This document shows, one piece after another, positions 1 to 8,517 of a stretch of 64,000 nucleotides of DNA. How positions within the stretch are numbered: position 1 is the stretch's first letter; each line of letters starts with the position of its first letter. The translations under genes and the position numbers were made by a program. The DNA comes from Methylomonas sp. EFPC3 (GTDB taxonomy: Bacteria > Pseudomonadota > Gammaproteobacteria > Methylococcales > Methylomonadaceae): contig NZ_CP116398.1 of assembly GCF_029643245.1 (NCBI RefSeq), forward strand, positions 1,984,001-2,048,000, given 5' to 3'. The notes below the pieces were generated by a model. The model was not told the DNA's origin, ran no database searches, and saw only the letters and a program-made list of their open reading frames with translations.

Positions 1-1
1 C

Positions 2-574
2 TCCGCGATCGGCTCCTTGCAACTGCCTAACGAAATCGTGCCATTGAAAGCATTCTGGCGCTTCAGCTTGTTCTCGGCGGTATTGACCCGATTATTGGCA
101 CGTCATTTAAAAATCCCCCAAGGCGAGCGTTTGTTTGTGATCGGTTTGCTTCACGAAATCGGTCATTTGGTGATCTATGCCAAGTTACCGGAACTGGCCA
201 AACGCGCATTGGAAAGCGCCCGGTCCGGCCAACGGCAACTGCATTTGGTCGAGGAACAGTTGTTAGGAATGCATTATGGCGAAATTGGCGCCAAGCTAAT
301 GGCTCAATGGCAATTGCCGGGACATTTTCAGGATATCGTTCATTACCAACCCACTCCGGATCACGCGGAAACCTACCGTAAGGAAACCGCGTTGCTGCAT
401 CTGGTACACCGCTGTGCCGAAAGAGCTGTTTTCGCTCGCGCCGGGCTAACGCAAACGGGCGATGAAACCGCCAACGCCCTGCAGGATTTAGGGCTCACTG
501 CGGAACAACTGGAAGAAGCCATCGAACGGACGCGGGAAGTCTGCAGGGAGATGGAAAAGGTTATGTTGAACTAA
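2..574 (+). CDS. HDOD domain protein, 5' end outside window
   Basis: Only the C-terminal part is present; the frame is open to the left edge, and the TTG at 17 lies inside the domain, so the true start is upstream. The first residues read SAIGSLQLP, which aligns with SLIGTIQLH in the next gene and places the window edge in mid HDOD domain. A metal-site-like LLHEIGH motif follows near residue 50. HDOD proteins are regulatory relatives of HD phosphohydrolases and usually act in signalling rather than catalysis. It stops 7 bases before the next HDOD gene, so the two are probably co-transcribed tandem paralogs feeding into the export cluster downstream. Confidence 0.85.
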   Translation, partial: SAIGSLQLPNEIVPLKAFWRFSLFSAVLTRLLARHLKIPQGERLFVIGLLHEIGHLVIYAKLPELAKRALESARSGQRQLHLVEEQLLGMHYGEIGAKLMAQWQLPGHFQDIVHYQPTPDHAETYRKETALLHLVHRCAERAVFARAGLTQTGDETANALQDLGLTAEQLEEAIERTREVCREMEKVMLN

Positions 575-581
575 ATCCGAC

Positions 582-1454
582 ATGAGAGCCGAACAGCGTT
601 TTCTATGCGATCTGGCCGAAAGGATTTCCATGCCTGAGGTCTATCTGAAAATCCGGGTTTTACTGGAAAAACCCGGCGCAAGAATCGACGATTACGTTAA
701 AGCCTTGCAAACCGACCCGATGTTAGCCATCCGGATGATCCGCATCGCCAACAGCGAGTTCTTCGGTTTCAAGCGCCAGGCCGCAGATCTTGACGAGGCG
801 ATCAGCCTGATCGGTACCATTCAACTCCATGATTTGTTGTTGAGCAGCTTATGCATGCGCACCTTTTGCAATATGCCCAGCCCGGTACTGGATTTACGCC
901 AGTTCTGGCGACAAGCCATCGAATCGGGGATTGCCTGCCAAACTATCGCCAGACTCAGTCACGTCCCGGCTGGAAACCGTTTTTTTACGCTGGGCCTGTT
1001 ACTTGAAATCGGTCATGCCGCCATGTTCGTCAAAGCACCGGAGCAAGCTCTCGAAGCATTGCTAACCAGCCGCGACCAGGGGCTGCCGATTGACGCCCAA
1101 GAGCGCAAAATATTCGGTTTTGATTATTGTCAGCTCGGAGCGGAGCTGACGCGGCTTTGGCATTTGCCGGAAGTCTATTCGCACATTATCGGCCACTACC
1201 TGCACCCTGAACTCAGCGCACCGCCCTACCGGAACGAGACTTATCTGATCTACTTTGCCCAACAACTTTTCAACGCACCCGAGCATTTTTCGAAAACCCT
1301 TGCAGCCGAGCCATTCAAAGATGACCAATTTGGCCCGATTCCGGCAAACGCCAAAGACGTGGTGGCGCAAGAAATAGCCCAGCACCTCGATGAGGTTTAT
1401 CAAATGCTCTGCCCACTGAATTTCGTTGCGAATCAGGGAGCTTCAGCGCCATGA
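582..1454 (+). CDS. HDOD domain protein
   Basis: This 290-residue protein is almost entirely one HDOD domain, about residues 8-210. It begins with the typical helical part (ALQTDPMLAIRMIRIANS, residues 41-58). The HD-like position reads LLLEIGH (139-145), where the first histidine seen in the upstream paralog has become leucine, so hydrolase activity is unlikely. No output domain is attached. The stop overlaps the next start as ATGA at 1451, implying translational coupling to the GAF-HlyD gene. A regulatory role for the export cluster is inferred from position only. Confidence 0.88.
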   Translation: MRAEQRFLCDLAERISMPEVYLKIRVLLEKPGARIDDYVKALQTDPMLAIRMIRIANSEFFGFKRQAADLDEAISLIGTIQLHDLLLSSLCMRTFCNMPSPVLDLRQFWRQAIESGIACQTIARLSHVPAGNRFFTLGLLLEIGHAAMFVKAPEQALEALLTSRDQGLPIDAQERKIFGFDYCQLGAELTRLWHLPEVYSHIIGHYLHPELSAPPYRNETYLIYFAQQLFNAPEHFSKTLAAEPFKDDQFGPIPANAKDVVAQEIAQHLDEVYQMLCPLNFVANQGASAP

Positions 1455-3199
1455 GTAACCGCTTCGCTCAGCAATGGTTGAACATCCTGTGCCAACAGGT
1501 AGCGGACACGCAGGCCGCCGCCCTGATGGCGCTGGAGCCCGGCACCAAAAAATTGCGACCCGTGGCGAAATGGCTTGCGGATGGCGCGACGCCGGGCGAT
1601 CTGTCGCCGATTTGCCAGCGCGCACTCGCGACGAATCAACCCGCTAGCATCATTGATGCGCTGCAGCCGGACGAAACGCGTTGCGACTTTTTCGCCATGC
1701 CGGTCGTGGTAGGTTCTGCATTATTGGGCGTAATCGCCCTCAAGTTGCAACACTCAGCCTTGGAGCGTCAGCAAGCTGTTTTCGACACGTTGCAGCAAAG
1801 CCTGCAATGGTGGCAATTGGCTCAGGGCCAATCACAGTTGAGCGACGATTTTTACGCCGCTGTCGTAAACCTGCTGGCCGGCTGCATGGAGCAGAACAGC
1901 TACCCTGAAGTTCTGATTCGGCTGGCGACGGAACTGGCGCAGACCTTGGATTGCGAGCGGGTGGCCATTGGCGAATTTCACGACAATTACACTAAGGTCG
2001 TGGCTATTTCGCACAACGCACAGCTCGACCCGCAGACGAATCTGCTGCAAAAGATCGCTGATGCTATGGATGAAGCCATCGAGCAGGATAGCATCGTGGT
2101 GGTGCCCAACACCGTTTCGGCCATCATTCAACGGGCTCACCTGGAAGTGGCGAGAAAGTACGGTTACGGTTCGTTATTGACCCTACCTATGCTGCACTGC
2201 GGCGAATTCATCGGCGCGGTCACACTCTTGCGTAGCGAACAGCGCCCCTTCGACAGCCGCAGCGTCCGCCTGTGCGAACAGGCACTGGCTTTGATCGCGC
2301 CCTACATGGCACTCAAAAAAATCGACGAGCAGGCCTTGACGACCAAGATGGGCGTCAGTCTGAAGCAAGGCCTGAAAGAATTTTTCGGATTGAAGGGATT
2401 GGGGCTCAAGCTCACCGGCGTTGGTCTGCTGGTGTTTCTGCTGCTTGCCTCGATACTGCGCGGCGATTTTCGGGTGACGGCCGACGCCGTGCTGGAGGGC
2501 AAAATTCAACGTGTGGTCGCGGCGCCAATTTCCGGATTTTTGCAATCGGCCGCGGTACGCGCCGGCGATACGGTACGCCAGGGCGAAGTGATGGCAAGCC
2601 TGGACGATGCCGAACTGCAGTTGGAATTGAATAAGCTGGACGGCCAATTACAGAAGTTCCGCCGCGAATATCGCGAAGCATTGTCCAGCGGCGATCTGGT
2701 CAAGGTACGGGTGATTAGCGCCCAAATCGATCAGGCCGACGCGGAAATGGAACTTACCCGTCAGCAATTGCAAAAGATCGTCTTGACCGCCCCTTTCGAT
2801 GGGGTGGTGATCGAGGGCGATTTGAGCCAAAAACTGGGATCGCCGGTGGATCGCGGCAGCACCTTGTTCAAAATCGCGCCGCTGGAGGGTTACCGCATCA
2901 TCCTCAAAGTCGATGAAAGCGCAATTTCGTATGTGCGCGAAGGTCAAAAGGGTTCGTTGGTGCTGGCGAGCATGCCGAGTCAAACGTTCAGCCTGGTGGT
3001 CCAAAAAATCACCGCCGTGGCGAAGACCGATAGCGGGAGAAACATATTCCGCGTCGAAGCCAGCCTGGAAAACGCCCCCGAGCTGTTAAGGCCCGGCATG
3101 GAAGGCGTCGGCAAAATCGAGACCGGCCGCGCCAGCTGGTTGTGGATTTGGAGTCACGAAATGCTGGCTTGGTTACGTCTGTGGATTTGGTCCTGGTGA
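1451..3199 (+). CDS. GAF domain plus HlyD-like membrane fusion protein
   Basis: The 582-residue protein has a cytoplasmic N-terminal half with a GAF-like domain at about 150-283, one membrane span at about 316-336 (LTGVGLLVFLLLASIL), then a periplasmic HlyD/biotinyl-lipoyl module at about 345-555. The latter has the typical ISGFLQSAAVRAGDTVRQGE barrel start and a coiled-coil hairpin before TAPFDGVVIEGD. The C-terminus (561-582) is tryptophan-rich. Membrane fusion proteins bridge an inner-membrane pump to an outer-membrane channel; a GAF sensor on one suggests ligand-gated assembly. It is coupled to the HDOD gene by ATGA and followed 21 bases later by the M50 gene. Confidence 0.87.
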   Translation: MSNRFAQQWLNILCQQVADTQAAALMALEPGTKKLRPVAKWLADGATPGDLSPICQRALATNQPASIIDALQPDETRCDFFAMPVVVGSALLGVIALKLQHSALERQQAVFDTLQQSLQWWQLAQGQSQLSDDFYAAVVNLLAGCMEQNSYPEVLIRLATELAQTLDCERVAIGEFHDNYTKVVAISHNAQLDPQTNLLQKIADAMDEAIEQDSIVVVPNTVSAIIQRAHLEVARKYGYGSLLTLPMLHCGEFIGAVTLLRSEQRPFDSRSVRLCEQALALIAPYMALKKIDEQALTTKMGVSLKQGLKEFFGLKGLGLKLTGVGLLVFLLLASILRGDFRVTADAVLEGKIQRVVAAPISGFLQSAAVRAGDTVRQGEVMASLDDAELQLELNKLDGQLQKFRREYREALSSGDLVKVRVISAQIDQADAEMELTRQQLQKIVLTAPFDGVVIEGDLSQKLGSPVDRGSTLFKIAPLEGYRIILKVDESAISYVREGQKGSLVLASMPSQTFSLVVQKITAVAKTDSGRNIFRVEASLENAPELLRPGMEGVGKIETGRASWLWIWSHEMLAWLRLWIWSW

Positions 3200-3220
3200 T
3201 AGCGCCAAAGAGGTTCAGCC

Positions 3221-5365
3221 GTGTCAGATAATATGTTCAGCCCACATTGGTACCGCGTCGCCAAGCTCAGGCCCAGGCTGCACAGCCATATCGAGATTCA
3301 TCGCCATGAGTATCGGGGGCTGATCTGGTACATCCTGGAAGACACCAATACCGGCCGCCATCAACGCTTCAATAGCCTGGCCTATCAATTCATCGGCCTG
3401 TTGGACGGCAAACTCAGCGTGCAGGAAATTGCTGATGCGCTGAACCACCAATTAGGCGACTATGCTCCGAGCCAGCAGGACATCGTGCAGTTGCTCGGCC
3501 AGTTGCATCAGGCCGATTTGATGCAAACCGAAGCCTTGGTTAACACCGAAGAACTGTTCGAGCGCCAAGCCCGGCTGAATCAAACCAAGCTCAACCAACG
3601 GCTGCTGAACCCGCTGTCATTGAAATTGGCGCTGTGGGATCCGGACGAGTTTCTCGCCAGACACGCAGCCAAGGCCGCCATTTTATTCAATCCAAAATTC
3701 GGTCTGGTCTGGTTGCTGGTTGTGTTCGCCGCGCTGTTGCAAGCCGCCGCCAATTCGGCGGCAATCGCTCACCACCTGGAACTGAATGCGTTAGCTCCTT
3801 ATAACGTTTTGATTCTGTTCTTACTTTACCCACTGATCAAAATTGCGCATGAATTCGGCCACGGTTTTGCGATGAAACTGAAGGGTGGCGAAGTCCATGA
3901 GATGGGCATCAATTTCTTACTGTTCATGCCGGTACCCTATGTCAACGTCTCCGCTGCGAACCATTTGCGAAACAAATTCGATCGGATTCTGATCAGTGCT
4001 GCCGGTATTTTGGTGGAATCGTTTCTGGCGGCACTGGGTTTGTTCTTATTTCTGGGCAGCGAAATCGGGGTAATCCAGGATATCGGCTTCAACGTGATGC
4101 TTACCGGAGGCGTTTCATCGTTATTCTTCAATGGCAATCCGCTCCTGAAGTACGATGGCTATTACGTCCTGGCAGACGCGCTCGGCATTCCGAATCTCTA
4201 TCAGCGTTCGAGCCGAATTTGGCCGTATTTTTTCCAGCGCTATCTATTCGATTTGCGCCAGGTGGCTTCGCCGGCTTCGGCACCGGGAGAAACCGCCTGG
4301 TTCGTCGTCTATAGCTTGGCTTCGTTGAGTTACCGGCTTTCGATGCTATGGTTTGTCGGCATTTATTTGACCGAAAAATTCTTTGCCCTGGGAATAGTCG
4401 TCGCCTCCGCTATGGCACTATTCCAAATCGGCTGGCCTTTGTTCAGGGCAGTAAAATTCGTTTTGACCAGCCCATCCCTCGGCCGAAAGAAACAAAAAGC
4501 ACTGCTGACCGCCGCCGGCCTGGCCACGGGCTTGATACTAGTTATCGGCGTTGTGCCGATTCCGCATTACACGCTGGCAGAAGGCGTCGTATGGCTGCCG
4601 GATGAAGCCCAAATCAAAGTCGAACAAGATGGTTTTGTCGGCGAACTACTGGTCAAACCCAATCAATTGGTCAACCAAGGCGACGCGCTGCTCTACCTGC
4701 ATGACGACGCGTTAGAAGCAAAGACCAAAATCGCCCGTGCCAGGGTCGCCGAATTGCAAAGTCAATATCGGGCAGAGAGAGAAGCGGATTTAGTCAAAGC
4801 CGAAATTCTGAAAGAATCGCTGCGGGTTGCCGAATCGGAACTGGACCACTTGAATACAAAGTCCAATGCCATGATCGTCACTGCCGCAAAATCCGGATAC
4901 ATCCTGTTGCCGGATGGCGATGATCTGCCGGGCAGTTTTTTAAAACACGGCGAACCGATCGGCTACATTCTGGATTCGCAGGCCCCGACGATCCGGATGG
5001 CGGTGCCCCAGGACGATATCGGCCTGATTCGCCAACGTGTCCCGCAAATCAGCGTCCGCTTGGCCAGCGAACCGTTTCGGGAATACCCTGCCACCATCAT
5101 CCGCTTGGCGCCGGAGGCGACGAATACCCTGCCCAGCCCGGCATTGGCAACCACCGGCGGCGGCAGAATTCGGGTCAACTCGCAAGACGAGCAAGCAATG
5201 CAAACCCTGCAGAAAATCTTTTTGGTCGACTTGGATTTTTCGGCGCCGACGAATCTGCCGATAGGCACTCGCGCCTACGTGCGGATCAATCATGGTGGCG
5301 AAGCGATTGCGGCCCAGATTTACCGGCGCATCCGCCAAGTCTTTTTGAGGCAATTCAGTGTCTGA
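3221..5365 (+). CDS. M50-family membrane zinc metalloprotease with PqqD-like N-terminus and HlyD-like C-terminus
   Basis: This 714-residue protein has three parts. Residues about 25-105 resemble a PqqD-like winged helix (SLAYQFIGLLDGKLSVQEIA), the fold that binds leader peptides in RiPP systems. A membrane region at 160-450 carries the zinc motif HEFGH (210-214) and the second site NPLLKYDGYY (306-315), as in putative peptide zinc metalloproteases. Residues about 450-700 form a HlyD-like barrel with a short coiled coil. The GTG start at 3221 has AGAGG seven bases upstream. It overlaps the SecA-like gene by 8 bases. It probably cleaves or handles an exported peptide or protein; the substrate is unknown. 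Confidence 0.88.
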   Translation: MSDNMFSPHWYRVAKLRPRLHSHIEIHRHEYRGLIWYILEDTNTGRHQRFNSLAYQFIGLLDGKLSVQEIADALNHQLGDYAPSQQDIVQLLGQLHQADLMQTEALVNTEELFERQARLNQTKLNQRLLNPLSLKLALWDPDEFLARHAAKAAILFNPKFGLVWLLVVFAALLQAAANSAAIAHHLELNALAPYNVLILFLLYPLIKIAHEFGHGFAMKLKGGEVHEMGINFLLFMPVPYVNVSAANHLRNKFDRILISAAGILVESFLAALGLFLFLGSEIGVIQDIGFNVMLTGGVSSLFFNGNPLLKYDGYYVLADALGIPNLYQRSSRIWPYFFQRYLFDLRQVASPASAPGETAWFVVYSLASLSYRLSMLWFVGIYLTEKFFALGIVVASAMALFQIGWPLFRAVKFVLTSPSLGRKKQKALLTAAGLATGLILVIGVVPIPHYTLAEGVVWLPDEAQIKVEQDGFVGELLVKPNQLVNQGDALLYLHDDALEAKTKIARARVAELQSQYRAEREADLVKAEILKESLRVAESELDHLNTKSNAMIVTAAKSGYILLPDGDDLPGSFLKHGEPIGYILDSQAPTIRMAVPQDDIGLIRQRVPQISVRLASEPFREYPATIIRLAPEATNTLPSPALATTGGGRIRVNSQDEQAMQTLQKIFLVDLDFSAPTNLPIGTRAYVRINHGGEAIAAQIYRRIRQVFLRQFSV

Positions 5366-7355
5366 GTCAGTCATGCGCCCCGGAGTGCGCTACGGCAGTT
5401 ACCCGCAAAAGCCGGAAAGCCGCTTGACAGACTTCGAGCAGGGCGCGGCGGTTCTGATCGACAAAATACGTAAACGGCTGGGGCGCGAGCGTTACAGCCA
5501 AGCGTACATCGTCAGCCGGGTAAAGCAGCACGAAACCCACTTGAGCCACTTCAACGAGCAACAACTCACGCTGGCGATTCTGGAGTTACGCGAGGAACTG
5601 CATAAGTACGGCCTGACCGAACGGCTGATCGTGCGAGCGTTTGCCGTGATTCGCGAGACCGCTGCACGCACCTTGAATAAAAGACACTTCGATGTGCAGC
5701 TATTTGGCGGCTGGTTGATGATCAACGGCATGTTGGCGGAAATGGAAACCGGCGAGGGTAAAACCCTGACCGCGACCCTACCGGCCTGCACCGCTGCATT
5801 AGCGGGCATCCCGGTACATGTGATCACGGCAAACGATTATTTGGCCGCTCGCGACGCCGAAATTTTGCAGCCGCTCTACCTGCGTCTTGGACTGAAATCC
5901 GGCGCGGTGGTCGACGGCATGGAGCTGGAACAGCGCCGAAAAACTTATGGCTTGCCGATCGTACACACCACTAACAAGCAGATTGCCTTCGACTACCTGC
6001 GCGATCGGATCGAAATGGGGGAAGACACCGGACCGTTGAAATTTCAGTTTCGGCAAATCCAGCGGGAACTAAAGCAAGCGCAATCCGGCCCGCTCATCTT
6101 GCGCGGTTTATGCTTTGCCATCATCGATGAAGCGGACAGCGTATTGATCGACGAAGCCAAAACTCCGCTGATCATCACCCAAACCAAGCCGAACGCAGAA
6201 TCGCCCGAGACCTACGGCGACGCCTTGTATGTTGCGTCATCGCTGTTCATTAACGAAGACTTTGTGATGATTCCCAAAACCCGGGACATCGAACTGACAC
6301 CGCACGGCGAAAACACCATCGCAGACTTAGTGGTCGGCTTAGGCCCCGTCTGGAAAAACAAACGCTGGCGGGAAGCGATGATCAAGCAGGCCTTGCTGGC
6401 CGAATATTGCTTCAAACGCAACAAACACTACATTGTGAAAGACAACAAGATCCAAATCATTGATGAGTTTACCGGCCGAGTCATGCCTGACCGAGCCTGG
6501 GAACAGGGCTTGCAACAAATGATAGAAGCCAAGGAGGGCTATCTGATCTCCGAACAACGCGAGCCATTGGCACGGATCAGTTATCAACGCTTTTTCAGCC
6601 GTTATCTGAAACTGGCAGGAACGTCGGGTACGGTGCGGGAAGTCGCTGCGGAAATGCACCGCGTTTACGGTATCCATACAGTGAAAGTGCCAACCCACCG
6701 CCCATCGACCAGATTGCTCCTCGCCGAACGGGTTTATGCCACAACGACGGCCAAACAACAGGCATTCTTGCAACGGGTCAGCAGCTTGCACCAGCAGGGC
6801 CGGCCGATCTTGGTTGGAACCGGCTCGGTGGCCGAATCGTTGGAAGTCAGCGCCTGGCTGAATCGGCTAAATCTGCCGCACCGGGTACTGAATGCCGAGC
6901 AAGATAAACACGAAGCGGAGATCGTCGCCCATGCCGGCCAGCTAAATGCCATCACCGTGGCAACCAATATGGCGGGGCGCGGCACCGACATTGGGCTGGG
7001 CCTGGGCGTGGCGGAACTGGGAGGGTTGCACGTGATCTCGCTTCACTGCAACGAATCCCGCCGGATCGACCGCCAACTTTACGGCCGTTGCGCGCGCCAG
7101 GGCGATCCAGGCAGCTGCGAAGCCATTCTGTCCCTTGAAGACCCCACCCTGCAGGAGTTTTATTCCTCTGCTATGCTCAGGGTCTTAGCGGGCTGGACCG
7201 CTGCAGCCGAACCTTTGCCGCCTTTTTTGGGAAAAATGGTGTTACGCATACCCCAATTGGTCAAGGAACGGCAACAGCGCCTGGTCCGAAAACGATTAAT
7301 GCATCAGGACAAACATTTGGCGCGCATCCTGGCATTCTCCGGCAAATTCGAATAA
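5358..7355 (+). CDS. SecA-like ATPase, shortened C-terminus
   Basis: The 665-residue protein has the SecA motor: Walker A TGEGKT (131-136), ITANDYLA (156-163), DEAD (257-260), a preprotein cross-linking insertion between, and the second motor half with NMAGRGTDIG (537-546) and the QLYGRCARQGDPGS arginine finger region. Housekeeping SecA is about 900 residues; this one ends shortly after the first scaffold helix (KERQQRLVRKRLMHQD), so the helical wing, most of the scaffold and the C-terminal zinc/SecB-binding segment are absent. The GTG start has GAGG seven bases upstream and overlaps the M50 stop. It is likely an accessory SecA dedicated to this cluster's substrate, not the general translocase. 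Confidence 0.9.
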   Translation: MSESVMRPGVRYGSYPQKPESRLTDFEQGAAVLIDKIRKRLGRERYSQAYIVSRVKQHETHLSHFNEQQLTLAILELREELHKYGLTERLIVRAFAVIRETAARTLNKRHFDVQLFGGWLMINGMLAEMETGEGKTLTATLPACTAALAGIPVHVITANDYLAARDAEILQPLYLRLGLKSGAVVDGMELEQRRKTYGLPIVHTTNKQIAFDYLRDRIEMGEDTGPLKFQFRQIQRELKQAQSGPLILRGLCFAIIDEADSVLIDEAKTPLIITQTKPNAESPETYGDALYVASSLFINEDFVMIPKTRDIELTPHGENTIADLVVGLGPVWKNKRWREAMIKQALLAEYCFKRNKHYIVKDNKIQIIDEFTGRVMPDRAWEQGLQQMIEAKEGYLISEQREPLARISYQRFFSRYLKLAGTSGTVREVAAEMHRVYGIHTVKVPTHRPSTRLLLAERVYATTTAKQQAFLQRVSSLHQQGRPILVGTGSVAESLEVSAWLNRLNLPHRVLNAEQDKHEAEIVAHAGQLNAITVATNMAGRGTDIGLGLGVAELGGLHVISLHCNESRRIDRQLYGRCARQGDPGSCEAILSLEDPTLQEFYSSAMLRVLAGWTAAAEPLPPFLGKMVLRIPQLVKERQQRLVRKRLMHQDKHLARILAFSGKFE

Positions 7356-7438
7356 CGGCCGTAGCCTGCTGCCGGCGTTTTTGCTAAAAAGCGGCATCTG
7401 CAACCCAATCAGGGCAATCGCCACACTTTTTAAACGAC

Positions 7439-8320
7439 ATGAGTAGAATCAACCGGCTATTCTTAATCTGCGCAGTACCAGGGCTCCTTCTCAATCGTGC
7501 TGACGTCTCCGCCGCCAACCTGGATTGCATGGTCAAACCGGAAATGTATGTGGAGTTGAGCAGCCCGGTGGCCGGAATCGTGGAGACCTTGCTAGTCGAT
7601 AAAGGCGACCGCGTCAGCCGAGGCCAGGCGGTCGTGCAATTGGAGGCCTCGGTGGAACGAGCAAAATTCAATCAGGCCAAGGCCGATGCCGAAACCAACA
7701 GCGATTTGCGCAACCAGAAAGTGAAATTGGATTACGCCACGCGGAATCGAACCCGTTATCGCAGCCTGTTCACCACCAATGTTATTTCTCAAATCGAAAA
7801 AGATAAGGTCGAAACCGAAGTCGCGCTGGCGGAAATCGAACTGAAAAAAGCCACCGAGCGTAAAAATTCGGCGGCGCTGGCCTTGGAACTGGCCAAAGCT
7901 CAGCTTGAAGTGAAAACCATCAAAAGCCCAATCGACGGCGTGGTTATCGAACGCTATGCCATGCCGGGCGAATCGGTAAGCGATCGCGCCATCATGAAAT
8001 TAGCCCAAGTGAATCCGTTACGCGTCGAATTGATTGCCCCTACCGAATACTTCGGTTTGATTCAGCCTGGCCTGGAAGTGGAAGTGCGGCCTGAATTGCC
8101 GGCCAAGAAAGTCGTGAAAGCAACCGTTACCAAAGTCGATCCATTAATCGATCCGGCCAGCGGCAGTTTCACCGTGCGCATGACGCTACCCAATCCCGAC
8201 GACGAACTGGTTGGCGGCGTCAATTGCATCGCCAGTTTCGGGTTCGAAGCCCCTAAGGTCGCCACCAACCCGCCGCCGGCAACCACCGGCATGGCAGGGC
8301 ATTTGCCGACCAAGCGCTGA
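7439..8320 (+). CDS. HlyD/RND-type periplasmic adaptor
   Basis: This 293-residue adaptor has an N-terminal signal-like segment (MSRINRLFLICAVPGLLL), a lipoyl half-motif VAGIVETLLVDKGDRVSRGQ, an alpha-helical hairpin at about 75-155, the second half SPIDGVVIERYAMPGE and a beta-barrel with DPLIDPASGSFTVRM, typical of AcrA/HlyD-type proteins. It lies 83 bases after the SecA-like gene on the same strand and is the third HlyD-type protein in the run. No inner-membrane pump or TolC partner is encoded before 8518, so partners are elsewhere or are the M50/SecA proteins. Confidence 0.88.
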   Translation: MSRINRLFLICAVPGLLLNRADVSAANLDCMVKPEMYVELSSPVAGIVETLLVDKGDRVSRGQAVVQLEASVERAKFNQAKADAETNSDLRNQKVKLDYATRNRTRYRSLFTTNVISQIEKDKVETEVALAEIELKKATERKNSAALALELAKAQLEVKTIKSPIDGVVIERYAMPGESVSDRAIMKLAQVNPLRVELIAPTEYFGLIQPGLEVEVRPELPAKKVVKATVTKVDPLIDPASGSFTVRMTLPNPDDELVGGVNCIASFGFEAPKVATNPPPATTGMAGHLPTKR

Positions 8321-8517
8321 TTGTCGCTCTCCGCCAGATGCTGACACCGCGCCAGTCGGCTGTTCCTGGCGACAGCCGATACTCCCACTGAGCAACAATC
8401 CAACACCGTTGGAGCTTCAACGGCGGCCCGGAGGAGACTCCCGCAACTCAGCGAGAGCCCCAACCGCCGATTCCCAAGCCTGCAACCGAATCCGAAGCCA
8501 TATCCGCAAGCGGAACG

